Notes: generated by a model not told the origin, from the letters alone. Numbered from the stretch's first letter, positions 12,950-21,509 are shown. The stretch is DNA of 34,511 bases from Desulfobacteraceae bacterium (GCA_030593145.1 JAUVHU010000020.1:1-34511), one strand, 5' to 3'. Made by a program: numbers and translations.

Positions 12950-13426
12950 ATGAAGCGCAAATTAAAAGATATTAACGAAATTATAATCCATTGTTCGGCT
13001 TCGGATTTTGGAGATGTCGATCTGATAGACAAATGGCACAAAGAGCGCGGATGGGATGGCGTTGGATATCATTATGTTATTACGAACGGCGTAATAAGGC
13101 ATGGCAATAAGTATGATCCGAAAATGGACGGGGAAATACAAAAAGGCCGGGGTCTCACTACCGTTGGCGCTCATTGCCGGGGACACAATCGCAGGTCAAT
13201 CGGGATATGTCTGATCGGCAAGCGGCATTTTACCGGCAAACAGCTTTTGGAATCTCTCCCGAACCTATTGTTGATGTTAGGCGATTTCGGGCTGGAGGCA
13301 CAGGACATTCACGGGCATTGCGAGTTCTCTAAAAAGACATGTCCGAATATCGACCCAGGGCTGCTAAGAATGATGGTGCAGCCCGCAATAACTGCGTATC
13401 GTAATTTTCAGAAGACAAAGAATTAA
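12950..13426 (+). CDS. Endolysin: N-acetylmuramoyl-L-alanine amidase
   Basis: 158 residues, an Amidase_2/T7-lysozyme-type domain without signal peptide. Zinc ligands are visible as His14 (IIIHCSAS), His123 (HGHCEFS) and Cys131 (KKTCPNID), with Tyr40 and Lys129 in catalytic positions and RRSIGICLIG as the core strand. It would cut the amide bond between MurNAc and the peptide stem at the end of the lytic cycle, after holin opening. The ATG has AAGGA upstream. It is the first gene after the late-control region. Confidence 0.9.
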   Translation: MKRKLKDINEIIIHCSASDFGDVDLIDKWHKERGWDGVGYHYVITNGVIRHGNKYDPKMDGEIQKGRGLTTVGAHCRGHNRRSIGICLIGKRHFTGKQLLESLPNLLLMLGDFGLEAQDIHGHCEFSKKTCPNIDPGLLRMMVQPAITAYRNFQKTKN

Positions 13427-13449
13427 ACAATATCGAGGAGAGTAACATC

Positions 13450-14004
13450 ATGGAATGGAAAGGTATTGGTCAAAAATTACTTTCGTTTGCGCCATCCATC
13501 GGCGGGGCGCTGCTTGGTCCTGGCGGAGCTGCAGGCGGCATGGCCGTCAAGGCGCTTGCCGGTGCGTTCGGGCTGACCCAAGAAGAAACCACTCCGGAAA
13601 GAATCAACAGACTGATTAATTCTGATCCTGAATTTGCACTGAAAGCCAAGATCGCTGACAGTGATTTTCTGGTCAAAATGCGTGAGCTGGATATCAAAGA
13701 GTTAGAAACCAGGCTTGAGGACATCAATAGTGCTCGCAGTAGAGAAGTCGAAATCTCAAAGATAACGGGAAAAAAAGACATAAATCTCTATCTGCTGGCA
13801 TGGCTCGGAGTTATCGGATATCTCGGCCTGATAATCTACATTATCCACTGGGGCCTGCCTGAAATGAGCCCTGAGATTGCCTTAATGGTTGGCAACCTTA
13901 TCGGAGTCGTAGGGGCTAAGTACAGCGGTATCTATGATTATTTTTTCGGCTCCTCAAAAGGCAGCGCTGACAAAAACCAGGCGCTTATTCCTGGAGGTAA
14001 ATAA
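13450..14004 (+). CDS. Holin, 3TM (GTA-type) family
   Basis: 184 residues. A Gly/Ala-rich hydrophobic N-terminus (IGGALLGPGGAAGGMAVKAL, about 17-36) is followed by a charged helical region and two strong membrane helices near residues 112-137 (LYLLAWLGVIGYLGLIIYII) and 143-160 (IALMVGNLIGVVGAKYSG). This is the pattern of the three-TM holins named after gene-transfer agents. It lies directly after the endolysin gene and overlaps the next gene by 1 nt. Its task is to open the inner membrane for the endolysin. Confidence 0.75.
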   Translation: MEWKGIGQKLLSFAPSIGGALLGPGGAAGGMAVKALAGAFGLTQEETTPERINRLINSDPEFALKAKIADSDFLVKMRELDIKELETRLEDINSARSREVEISKITGKKDINLYLLAWLGVIGYLGLIIYIIHWGLPEMSPEIALMVGNLIGVVGAKYSGIYDYFFGSSKGSADKNQALIPGGK

Positions 14005-14375
14005 TGACGCTGGCTCAGCTTGAACTTATCAAATCTCTGCTCGATCTGGGCGGCACGGCATTTATTGCCAGCATTGTAATATTTTTTGCATATAAACTTC
14101 TGGGTAAATTCGGCGTGCCCTTTATCAGCTCACAGCGCGAGATAGCCAAAGCTATGGGCGAACAAGCACAGAGCATGAGCTCCATGACGGATTCCGTGCA
14201 GGATTTTATCGGCAGAGACCATAACGAACACAAAGAAATACTCCTGGGCCTCCAGGTGGTAGGTAAAGAACTCAAAACCCTGGTAGAGGAAGTATCGAGG
14301 TTAAAAAGCTATGGACATAAAAGTGATAAAACACAACCGAGTCAGAAAGCTGATCTTAGAAGCGTTATCTCCTGA
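14004..14375 (+). CDS. One-TM coiled-coil phage protein (DUF2730-like)
   Basis: 123 residues. An N-terminal membrane helix (GGTAFIASIVIFFAYKLLG, about 17-35) is followed by a predicted coiled coil (EQAQSMSSMTDSVQDFIG, LQVVGKELKTLVEEVSRL). Mu-like phages carry a protein of this build between the lysis and terminase genes, and an inner-membrane spanin or holin-accessory role is possible. It overlaps the next gene by 65 nt. Confidence 0.6.
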   Translation: MTLAQLELIKSLLDLGGTAFIASIVIFFAYKLLGKFGVPFISSQREIAKAMGEQAQSMSSMTDSVQDFIGRDHNEHKEILLGLQVVGKELKTLVEEVSRLKSYGHKSDKTQPSQKADLRSVIS

Positions 14376-14604
14376 TTACCCGAACCCTCTGGACACGCTG
14401 ATCCTGCGCCAGACGCTATCGAATATGGGCTATCCCATGACCGAAGGCGACATGGCAGCATATCTGGCATACCTGAAAGAGCGCGGATACATTACTCTGG
14501 AGACAAGAAAGGGCTTTGACATTGTTCTGGTCGCGATCACGGCAAACGGCCTGGATGTCTTAGACGGCAGGGTTGAAGACAGGGGCGTGGGGGTAGAACT
14601 CTAA
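14311..14604 (+). CDS. Winged-helix phage protein before terminase
   Basis: 97 residues starting MDIKVIKHNRVRKLILEALS. The arrangement of helices and a final wing (GYITLETRKGFDIVLVAITA) is that of a winged-helix DNA-binding protein. A gene of this type occurs just upstream of the terminase genes in Mu-like phages. It may help in recognising the phage end for packaging or act as a regulator. The end overlaps the small-terminase start by 1 nt. Confidence 0.6.
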   Translation: MDIKVIKHNRVRKLILEALSPDYPNPLDTLILRQTLSNMGYPMTEGDMAAYLAYLKERGYITLETRKGFDIVLVAITANGLDVLDGRVEDRGVGVEL

Positions 14605-15266
14605 TGGGACATGTGCCCGTAGAAACCAGGGAACTGGCATACAAAATCTGGCGCGAATGTGGTCAGAACCTGTCAGAGTGTCACCGCAAGATGAACGGGG
14701 AACACGGGTATGTGATATCCAGGCAAAGCCTCCATGAATGGAAAACAAAATACGACTGGGAGGGAAGAGCCGCAAGAGCCGAAGTAGAAGAAAAAAACAT
14801 GCAGGATGCGGGGTCAAACAGCGCTATCCTTGCCCCGCTTTTAAAACAAAAAACCAAATATGAAGAATATTTTGACAGCCTGGAGGTCGGCAAAGTCGAT
14901 AACCAGGCAGTCTATGGTTATAATTCGATCCTTAAAACCATACTCGACATCAAGCAAAAAATAGAAGACCGGAAAAAGGCAGGGGAAGCAGACGGCGGCG
15001 ATCCCGGTCCTGGCATAGTAATAAAAACTCCGGAAGATGCAGTCACAGCATTACAAACCGCAGTTGAAAACAAGCTGAATGCAATGCTGTCACAGACAGG
15101 CTCAGTAAGCCTCAAGACAGTACAGGAGATGGAAAAAGCTCTGATATTGATTGAGAAGATGAAAGCAAAATACCAGGTTGAAACAAAAGAGAAAGAGCCT
15201 GCTAATGGCCTATCGGATGAGCTTGCGCAGGATATACAAAATAAGATTCTTGGGGTATCAAATTGA
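14604..15266 (+). CDS. Small terminase subunit-like protein
   Basis: 220 residues. The N-terminus is a helix-turn-helix (ELAYKIWRECGQNLSECHRK then YVISRQSLHEWKTKYDWEGR), ending in the W-x-x-KYDW pattern common in small terminases. The middle is coiled (TILDIKQKIEDRKKAGE). It should recognise phage DNA at the left end and pass it to the large subunit encoded next, with which it overlaps by 4 nt. Mu-type packaging is headful from a pac site near the left end. Confidence 0.75.
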   Translation: MGHVPVETRELAYKIWRECGQNLSECHRKMNGEHGYVISRQSLHEWKTKYDWEGRAARAEVEEKNMQDAGSNSAILAPLLKQKTKYEEYFDSLEVGKVDNQAVYGYNSILKTILDIKQKIEDRKKAGEADGGDPGPGIVIKTPEDAVTALQTAVENKLNAMLSQTGSVSLKTVQEMEKALILIEKMKAKYQVETKEKEPANGLSDELAQDIQNKILGVSN

Positions 15267-16753
15267 ACCCAACAGCCGACTTTAAAAAACTAAAAGACAC
15301 TGAAGGCGGCATCCTTCTTTCATATCAAAAGCGATGGATAGAGGATACTGCCGATGTCAAGATTATTGAAAAGTCAAGGCGCGTCGGCATTTCATGGGCT
15401 GAGGCTGCTGACAGCGCCCTATACGCTGCATCCGAATCAGGCGATGATGTTTGGTATATCGGTTACAACAAAGACATGGCCCTTGAATTTATATCCGACT
15501 GCGGCAACTGGGCGCGTCATTACTCAATGGCGGCCTCAGAGATGGAAGAGGAGGTCTTTAATGATGAGAACAAAGACATTCTTACTTTCAAAATCAAGTT
15601 TGCATCCGGACACAAAATTACGGCGTTATCCAGCCGTCCTACAAATCTTCGTGGAAAACAGGGCCGCGTAATTCTTGATGAAGCCGCATTTCATGAAGAC
15701 CTTGCAGGGCTGATAAAAGCGGCTATGGCGTTACTGATCTGGGGCGGCCAAGTGCGCATTATTTCGACGCACAACGGCGACGCAAACGAATTCAATTCAC
15801 TCATTCAGGATGTCAGGGCCGGGAAAAAACCGTACAGCATTCACAGGGTAGATTTTGACGAAGCCCTTGAAGCCGGTTTGTATCAGCGTATTTGTAAAGT
15901 TTTGGGTAGAGAGTGGAGTCCTGACGCTCAGACTAAATGGCGGCAGGATGTTATCGACTTTTACGGTGATGATGCTGATGAAGAACTCTTTGTCATTCCG
16001 AGCCAGGGCAGCGGTATTTATTTGACACGGGCATTGATAGAGACCTGCCTCAGTTCCGATATCCCTGTAATCCGGTATGAGCAGACCAGGGCATTTGCGG
16101 AAATCGCAGACGGCTTAAGACGTTCAGAGGTAGAGGCTTGGTGCGAAGAAAATTTAAAACCTCTTTTGACAGGTCTTGACGAAAAACGCCGACATTATTT
16201 TGGAGAGGATTTCGGGCGAACCGGAGATCTTTCCGTAATCATACCTCTCGCTGAACAGCAAAGCGCAAACTTCAAGGCTCTCTTTGTATTGGAGCTGAGA
16301 AATATACCGTTTCAGCAGCAGGAACAAATACTTTTTTACATTGTGGACAGGCTGCCCAGGTTTTCATTCGGCGCATTAGATGCCAGGGGAAACGGGCAAT
16401 ATCTGGCAGAGCGCGCCATGCAGAAATACGGAGCCAGCCGAATTGCCGAAGTGATGCTTTCGGATAAATGGTACCGGGAAAACATGCCAAAATACAAGTC
16501 GGCTTTTGAGGATAGATCGATACTACTCTCAAAAGATGCTGACATTATCGAAGATCACAGGGCATTCAAGATTATCAAGGGTATAGCAAAACTGCCGGAT
16601 AAAAAAACGAAAAGCAAAGACAAAAAACAGCGCCACGGTGATTCAGGGATAGCAGGCGCCCTGTCCTGGTTTGCTACCGGGCAGGAGGGCGGCGGGCCTA
16701 TCGAATACGAATCAACTCAAAAACGCCGGTTTCAAAAGAAAGGAGCCTGGTAA
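15263..16753 (+). CDS. Large terminase subunit (Mu gp28-like)
   Basis: 496 residues. The ATPase half shows a Walker A variant EKSRRVGISWA (36-46), Walker B VILDEAAF (136-143) and motif III STHNGD (168-173). The nuclease half has the acidic residues Asp316 (GEDFGRTGD) and Asp373 (GALDARGNG) typical of the RNase H-like terminase nuclease. This is the motor that cuts replicated host-joined phage DNA and pumps it into the prohead. TAATG links it to the portal gene. Confidence 0.9.
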   Translation: MNPTADFKKLKDTEGGILLSYQKRWIEDTADVKIIEKSRRVGISWAEAADSALYAASESGDDVWYIGYNKDMALEFISDCGNWARHYSMAASEMEEEVFNDENKDILTFKIKFASGHKITALSSRPTNLRGKQGRVILDEAAFHEDLAGLIKAAMALLIWGGQVRIISTHNGDANEFNSLIQDVRAGKKPYSIHRVDFDEALEAGLYQRICKVLGREWSPDAQTKWRQDVIDFYGDDADEELFVIPSQGSGIYLTRALIETCLSSDIPVIRYEQTRAFAEIADGLRRSEVEAWCEENLKPLLTGLDEKRRHYFGEDFGRTGDLSVIIPLAEQQSANFKALFVLELRNIPFQQQEQILFYIVDRLPRFSFGALDARGNGQYLAERAMQKYGASRIAEVMLSDKWYRENMPKYKSAFEDRSILLSKDADIIEDHRAFKIIKGIAKLPDKKTKSKDKKQRHGDSGIAGALSWFATGQEGGGPIEYESTQKRRFQKKGAW

Positions 16754-18303
16754 TGCAGTTATATGATCAATTTAGCAGGCCTATTCGGCAAGAGAAAAAA
16801 CCGGAACAAAGAACTCTGGCCGCGGCTCCGCTGCTGGATTCGTGGCGGGAATATGTTGCTGACGGGCTGACGCCGCAAACGCTTGCGTCAGTTATGAAAG
16901 AAGCCGATGCGGGTGATGTTCGTCGGCAGGCAGAATTATTTGATCAGATAGAAGAAAAAGACGCGCATATCCTGGGTGAAAAAGGCAAACGTCAGAACGT
17001 TATTCTGGACGTTCCGTTTTCGATCAAACCGGCCTCAGAGGATGCGCGGGATGTCAAGGTCGCCGATTTTGTAAGAAAATATTTTGACGACATGACCGAT
17101 TATGGAGACGTATTGGTAAGTATGCAGGACGCGGTCGGCAAGGGTTTCTCGGCACTGGAAATTGACTGGGACGTTTCGGAAGGCCAGGCGCTTCCCTCAA
17201 AACTGGAATTTTTAGAACAGCGCCGGTTTCTTTTCACAGACGGCAGCGGCATTTTGCGCAGATACCCGTTGTTAATTTCAGATGAAGATATGATGGGCGC
17301 GGAGATTCCGGCATGGAAAGTATTGTTTCACAGGTATGGTGGAAAATCCGGCCATCCCACCCGGTCAGGAATCTATCGGGTATGCGCCTGGATGTATTTA
17401 TTCAAAAACTACGCCATCAAGGACTGGGTGGCATTCTGTGAGGTTTACGGCATGCCGCTGCGTCTTGGAAAATATGCCAACGGCGCAAGCAAAGACGACA
17501 AGGACGCACTTGTTGCCGCTATCCAAAGCCTGGGTTCTGATGCCGCAGGGATCATTTCAAAAGACACTGAGATCGACTTTGTCGAATCCGTCAAGGGTAA
17601 AGCCACTGGTGAGCTTTATCAGGCCCTGGGCAATTTTGCCAACAGGGAAAATTCCAAGGCGATCCTTGGCCAGACATTATCCGCCGAGGTTGGCGATAAA
17701 GGCAGTTATGCCGCCGCGAAAACTCATGAAGGAGTTCGCCTCGACTTGCTGAAAGCGGACTCTCGAAGTATCGCCGGAACTGTCAGGCATCAACTTATCC
17801 GGCCCATCGTGGGGTTTAATTTCGGATGGGACACTCTGGTGCCTAAATACGAGCCTGAATGGAAAGCTCCGGAGGATCTCAAACATCTTTCAGAAGTGTA
17901 TAAAAACCTGGTCGAAATGGGCCAGCCTGTGGGAGCCGAACACGTGAGTGAACGGTTTGGAGTGCCCATTCCGAAAAAAGGAGAAACAGTTTTACAGGCT
18001 CCGGCAGTGTCGGTGGCGGCGAAGAATACAGCAGTCGTCGCTAAAGCAGAGCCTCGCACAGAGGATTTGTCTCCCGCAGGCACCCTGAACAGCCTTGGAG
18101 AGAAAACTTTACGGGAATTTGAGCCTGACGCGATGATGAAGCCGATTGAAGAGCTTCTTGCCACTGTTGAGTCCCTGGAGGAATTCAGAAACGGCTTGAT
18201 TGATCTGTCTGACGATATGGATGAATCGTCAATGGGTGATTTTATCCAGCGGGCTCTTGCGCTTGCTGAATTGTCCGGGAGGTTCGATGCCGCCGAGCGC
18301 TGA
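16753..18303 (+). CDS. Portal protein (Mu gp29-like, DUF935)
   Basis: 516 residues. Family features are DPxxLASVMKEADAGD-like ADGLTPQTLASVMKEADAGD (about 36-55), RQAELFDQIEEKDAHILGE and KNYAIKDWVAFCEVYGMPLR (about 215-235). It forms the dodecameric ring at the head vertex through which DNA passes. The C-terminal ~60 residues are helical and acidic. Its last 17 nt overlap the F-like head gene, whose ribosome binding site lies within it. Confidence 0.9.
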   Translation: MQLYDQFSRPIRQEKKPEQRTLAAAPLLDSWREYVADGLTPQTLASVMKEADAGDVRRQAELFDQIEEKDAHILGEKGKRQNVILDVPFSIKPASEDARDVKVADFVRKYFDDMTDYGDVLVSMQDAVGKGFSALEIDWDVSEGQALPSKLEFLEQRRFLFTDGSGILRRYPLLISDEDMMGAEIPAWKVLFHRYGGKSGHPTRSGIYRVCAWMYLFKNYAIKDWVAFCEVYGMPLRLGKYANGASKDDKDALVAAIQSLGSDAAGIISKDTEIDFVESVKGKATGELYQALGNFANRENSKAILGQTLSAEVGDKGSYAAAKTHEGVRLDLLKADSRSIAGTVRHQLIRPIVGFNFGWDTLVPKYEPEWKAPEDLKHLSEVYKNLVEMGQPVGAEHVSERFGVPIPKKGETVLQAPAVSVAAKNTAVVAKAEPRTEDLSPAGTLNSLGEKTLREFEPDAMMKPIEELLATVESLEEFRNGLIDLSDDMDESSMGDFIQRALALAELSGRFDAAER

Positions 18304-18997
18304 ATATATCAATCTGCCCTTTGATGAGGCAATTGCTTTTTTTCGGGGCAAGATCAATATGCCCACCAGAACATGGAAGGATATCTGGAAGGCCATGCAC
18401 GCCAGGTCATTCGTGGTGGCCGGTGCTATGAAGGAGGGTTTAATCCAGGACCTTCGGACAGCGGTGGACAAAGGTATCGCAGATGGCACGACTCTGACGG
18501 CATTCAGAAAAGATTTTGACGGCATAATCGAAAGAACCGGCTGGAAATACAAAGGCGGCAAGGCATGGAGAACAGCGGTAATCTTCAATACGAATTTGAG
18601 CACAGCCCTTGCCGTCGGGAATTATCAACAGATGATGGACCCTGTGGTGCTCAAGGCCAGGCCATATTTAAGATATGTTGGGTCCAGCTCTGCTAATCCC
18701 AGGGCAACTCATCAAAAATGGGCAAATATAATACTACCAGCAGATGATCCGTGGTGGGATAGCCATTATCCTCCTAACGGCTGGGGCTGAAAGTGCGGAG
18801 TGGTAAATCATTCTGCCCGTGAGGTAGAGAGGATTACAAAAGAAGAGGCCAAAGGCCCGCATCCGGTGCAAACCAGAGCTCCGAAGATCGAACGTTACGA
18901 GTGGCTCGATAAAGACTCTGGAAAAATTCACATGATTCCAAAAGGGATCGACCCTGGCTGGGATTATAATGTAGGAAAATCGGGGTTTAGGGGATGA
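18287..18997 (+). CDS. F-like head morphogenesis protein with in-frame TGA, candidate selenoprotein
   Basis: ATG 18287 follows GGGAGG. Codon 168 (18788-18790) is TGA, and the same frame then runs on to a TGA at 18995-18997, giving 236 residues if the first is read through. The residues before it are DPWWDSHYPPNGWG and those after it K-C-G-V. Mu F/SPP1 gp7-type minor head proteins carry NGWGCRC or NGWGCKC here, so the TGA stands for the first Cys of CxC. The downstream part stays family-like (PKGIDPGWDYNVG) and overlaps the next ATG, as intact phage genes do. No ribosome binding site or ATG restarts translation after the TGA. Hairpins at 18795-18816 or 18811-18829 could be a bacterial SECIS. 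Alternatives: a recent TGC-to-TGA nonsense change or a sequencing error. Confidence 0.75.
18795..18829 (+). promoter_or_regulatory. Possible SECIS hairpin(s) downstream of TGA
   Basis: Two mutually exclusive hairpins follow the TGA. One pairs 18795-18803 with 18808-18816 (9 bp, three G-U, loop TAAA). The other pairs 18813-18817 (CTGCC) with 18823-18827 (GGTAG), with two more outer pairs and loop CGTGA, whose second base is G. The second loop lies about 27 nt after the TGA, inside the range usual for bacterial SECIS elements. Seen by eye only; neither stem is proven. Confidence 0.4.
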
Positions 18998-19530
18998 GCG
19001 GAGCCGCTATAACCGTAAAGATAGATGACAGGGAAGTAAAAGAGCTTGTCGGCAGGATACAGAAAAACCTTGGTGACCTGACACCTGCCATGAAGATAAT
19101 CGGCAGTACTATTCGGACATCGATTGTTCGGAATTTTGAGAAGTCAGGGCGGCCCGGCAAATGGGACAAACATTCAGAAACGACTGAAAAACGCAGGGGA
19201 AAAGGCGCAAAGATTTTAATGGCACGGGGATTAGCAGGCGGCCTGGCAGCCAGCATTAATTATAAAGCCGGTAAAAAAAGCGTAACGATTGGCACAAATA
19301 AAGTTTATGGCGCCGTCCATCAGTTTGGCGCAAAAAAAGGCAGCTTCGGTATGGTAACAGCAAACATCAAAGCGCATCTTCGCAAGGGAACAAAAGTAAA
19401 AGCGCATACTCGAAAGATGAAATTACCCTGGGGAGATATTCCGGCCAGACCGTTTCTGATGATCCAGAATGAAGACTGGACAGAGATCAGGGCGGCGCTG
19501 AATGATTTTATTACGGGAGGGAACGCATGA
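18994..19530 (+). CDS. Phage virion morphogenesis protein (Mu gpG-like)
   Basis: 178 residues. Matches the gpG/tail-completion family: KIIGSTIRTSIVRNFEKSGR, PGKWDKHSETTEKRRG, then YGAVHQFGAKKG and the end IPARPFLMIQNEDW. It is thought to join head and tail or to terminate the tail. ATGA overlap with the F-like gene and 4-nt overlap with the protease gene place it firmly in the head operon. Confidence 0.88.
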   Translation: MSGAAITVKIDDREVKELVGRIQKNLGDLTPAMKIIGSTIRTSIVRNFEKSGRPGKWDKHSETTEKRRGKGAKILMARGLAGGLAASINYKAGKKSVTIGTNKVYGAVHQFGAKKGSFGMVTANIKAHLRKGTKVKAHTRKMKLPWGDIPARPFLMIQNEDWTEIRAALNDFITGGNA

Positions 19531-20528
19531 AGGGCGCATGGATTATAATCGCAAACATAGAAGCAAAAGACGGCCAGGCTCCTGAATGGATACTTCTGTT
19601 CAAGGAAGGCTGGAATGAAATTGAAGGTGAAGGAAAGTTCCTTGTTGACCGTCAGGCATACGACATCGTTGCGAAGAATGTTTCGCGGCGGGGCAACGAT
19701 GTTGTGTTTGATTACGAGCATCAAACGCTAAAGGACGTGAAGGCGCCTGCATCCGGATGGCTGAAAGAACTGCGATATGATGACAAGATCGGCTTTATGG
19801 CTAAGATAGATTGGACTGAGGAGGCCGCAGAATACATTGCAAAGAATGAATACCGTTATTTTTCCCCGGTATTTTTTGTCAGCAAATCTAACAAACGCGT
19901 AGTTGACGTACATTCTGTGGCGCTCACTAATACGCCTAAGATTAATCATTTACACCCGCTCCTGGCAAAGCTTGGGGCAAACTTACAGGAGGAAAAGGAT
20001 ATGGATTTTTTGAAAAAGATAATCGCAAAGCTCGGCCTGGCAGAGGATGCCAGTGAAGAAAAAGTCATGGAGGCAGTTGTTGTCCTGTTGGATAAAGAGC
20101 CGGTTATAAAAGAAAAAGAGGTTATCGCAAAGGATGTGCTGGCCGCTCTCGATCTGAAGGACGGTGATGATACGTCGGTTGTCGTTGCATCGATTCACGC
20201 CCTGAAACAATCAGAGAAAGGCGTGGTGTCAAAAGACGAATTCGACAAGCTCCAGGCGCGTCTGCAAAAAAGAGATGCGGATGAGATCGTGGCAAAAGCT
20301 CTGGCCACCGGCAAGATCACGCCGGATCAAATACCCTGGGCAAGCGAATACGCAGGGCGTGACCTCAAAGGTTTCGAGGTTTTTGTGACAAAGGCTCCTG
20401 TGGTGATGCCGCTCCATAAGCTGCCCAGCCACAAAGATGAAGTTGACGCAAACGTTCTGGATGAAGCGACCCAAACGGTCGCAAAAATGATGGATGTTTC
20501 AGCCGAGGATATCAAGAAATACGGGTAG
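19527..20528 (+). CDS. I: Head maturation protease / scaffold (Mu gpI-like)
   Basis: 333 residues. The N-terminal ~150 residues carry the Mu gpI protease pattern: NDVVFDYEHQTL (about residues 57-68), ASGWLKELRY, and EYRYFSPVFFVSK with VALTNTPKINHL. The C-terminal half is charged and helical, as in scaffolds. An internal in-frame start at 20001 gives the scaffold alone (separate entry). It would process the scaffold and capsid proteins during prohead maturation. Confidence 0.88.
   Translation: MKGAWIIIANIEAKDGQAPEWILLFKEGWNEIEGEGKFLVDRQAYDIVAKNVSRRGNDVVFDYEHQTLKDVKAPASGWLKELRYDDKIGFMAKIDWTEEAAEYIAKNEYRYFSPVFFVSKSNKRVVDVHSVALTNTPKINHLHPLLAKLGANLQEEKDMDFLKKIIAKLGLAEDASEEKVMEAVVVLLDKEPVIKEKEVIAKDVLAALDLKDGDDTSVVVASIHALKQSEKGVVSKDEFDKLQARLQKRDADEIVAKALATGKITPDQIPWASEYAGRDLKGFEVFVTKAPVVMPLHKLPSHKDEVDANVLDEATQTVAKMMDVSAEDIKKYG
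20001..20528 (+). CDS. Z: Nested scaffold protein (Mu gpZ-like)
   Basis: Within the protease gene, AGGAGG (19987-19992) precedes ATG 20001 in the same frame at an ideal distance. The product has 175 residues, MDFLKKIIAKLGLAEDASEE onward, and equals the scaffold half of the longer protein. Mu makes its scaffold Z from an internal start in gene I in the same way. The scaffold shapes the prohead and is then degraded. Confidence 0.7.
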   Translation: MDFLKKIIAKLGLAEDASEEKVMEAVVVLLDKEPVIKEKEVIAKDVLAALDLKDGDDTSVVVASIHALKQSEKGVVSKDEFDKLQARLQKRDADEIVAKALATGKITPDQIPWASEYAGRDLKGFEVFVTKAPVVMPLHKLPSHKDEVDANVLDEATQTVAKMMDVSAEDIKKYG

Positions 20529-20552
20529 ATCCGGCAGGCAGAGGCCAACCAG

Positions 20553-20573
20553 CAATCATAAATCAACAATCAT
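20553..20573 (+). repeat. Heptamer array (3 units)
   Basis: CAATCAT, AAATCAA, CAATCAT in the gap between scaffold and decoration-like genes, just before AGAGGGAG. Confidence 0.6.
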
Positions 20574-20590
20574 AGAGGGAGTGAAACGAT

Positions 20591-21460
20591 ATGACGGTAT
20601 TAAGTGAAGATAAACAGATAGAAGTACAGGACGGCGTGGAAAAAGACTTTTCCGTCGCGGCCAGCGAGAAGATATTTGGCGGGGCATTGTCGTGTGTCAA
20701 TGCCGCCGGTTACACCCTCGAAGGCTCAGACACAGCAGGCTTGATTTTCCAGGGAATTGCGATGGAGCAAAAGGATAATTCATCCGGCTCAAATGGTGAT
20801 CTGGATGTCGTGCTGAGGCGCCGCGGACTTGTCAAATGCGTCATGGGCACAGCTATCACAATCGCAAACGTCGGAGATAACGTGTTCCTGGTGGATGATC
20901 AGACCGTTGATCTTACAGCGAACGTGTCGAATAATATCTTTTGCGGAATTATAGCAGGATACATCGACACAACTCACGCCTGGATTGACATAGAACCTGC
21001 CATCCGACAGGCTGATGTGGCAACTCATATTGCCGATGCCAGCGCTGCACATGCGGCAAGCGCAATCAGTATGGCTGATGCGGGCGCGTTTACGGATGAA
21101 ACAGAAATGGAAGCGGGGATGCAGGAGCTTTATCCTAAAGCTCCGGTGGCAATCGCTGACCCAGGAGACGCCGCTGCAATACCGGTAACCAGATCCGCAT
21201 CTGTGCCCATCACCACGACAGGGGCAGAGACCAGAACGCTCGCTATTCCAGGTCTGGCAGGTATTACAATATCGATCAGTATGGATGTTGATGGCGGGGA
21301 CTGTGTGATCACCGTTGCGGCAGCTATTAACCAGACCGGCAACAATACGATCACGATGGATGATGCAGGGGACACAATAGTTTTGACGGCTGTGCAGGTG
21401 GCCAGCGCCCTTGTATGGCGAGTGGCCAGCAATGATGGATGTACACTTTCAACCGTTTAG
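20591..21460 (+). CDS. Decoration/head-stabilising protein (DUF2190-like N-half)
   Basis: 289 residues. The N-terminal ~130 residues are beta-rich with the small-decoration pattern (FGGALSCVNAAGYTLEGSDT, VGDNVFLVDDQTVDLT, CGIIAGYIDTTHAWIDIEPA). A linker rich in Ala follows (THIADASAAHAASA), then a second beta-rich domain (GAETRTLAIPGLAGITISIS onward). It lies immediately before the major capsid gene, where such proteins are encoded in siphovirus Mu-like phages. Binding to the outside of the capsid is inferred. Ribosome binding site GAGGGAGTG. Confidence 0.65.
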   Translation: MTVLSEDKQIEVQDGVEKDFSVAASEKIFGGALSCVNAAGYTLEGSDTAGLIFQGIAMEQKDNSSGSNGDLDVVLRRRGLVKCVMGTAITIANVGDNVFLVDDQTVDLTANVSNNIFCGIIAGYIDTTHAWIDIEPAIRQADVATHIADASAAHAASAISMADAGAFTDETEMEAGMQELYPKAPVAIADPGDAAAIPVTRSASVPITTTGAETRTLAIPGLAGITISISMDVDGGDCVITVAAAINQTGNNTITMDDAGDTIVLTAVQVASALVWRVASNDGCTLSTV

Positions 21461-21509
21461 AGCATAGAGCTTAGAGCGTAGAGTGTAGAGCTAAAAGTAA
21501 CCAGTAACG
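21459..21509 (+). repeat. Heptamer array (5+2 units) before capsid gene
   Basis: AGAGCAT, AGAGCTT, AGAGCGT, AGAGTGT, AGAGCTA run from 21459 (overlapping the stop codon) to 21493. AGTAACC and AGTAACG follow at 21496-21509, just ahead of AAAAAAGGAGA of the capsid gene. Confidence 0.8.

Noticed and set aside
18800-18997. Separate small gene downstream of the TGA, starting at GTG 18800.
   Set aside because: In the same frame as the F-like gene, no convincing ribosome binding site, and its product is the normal C-terminal part of the family.
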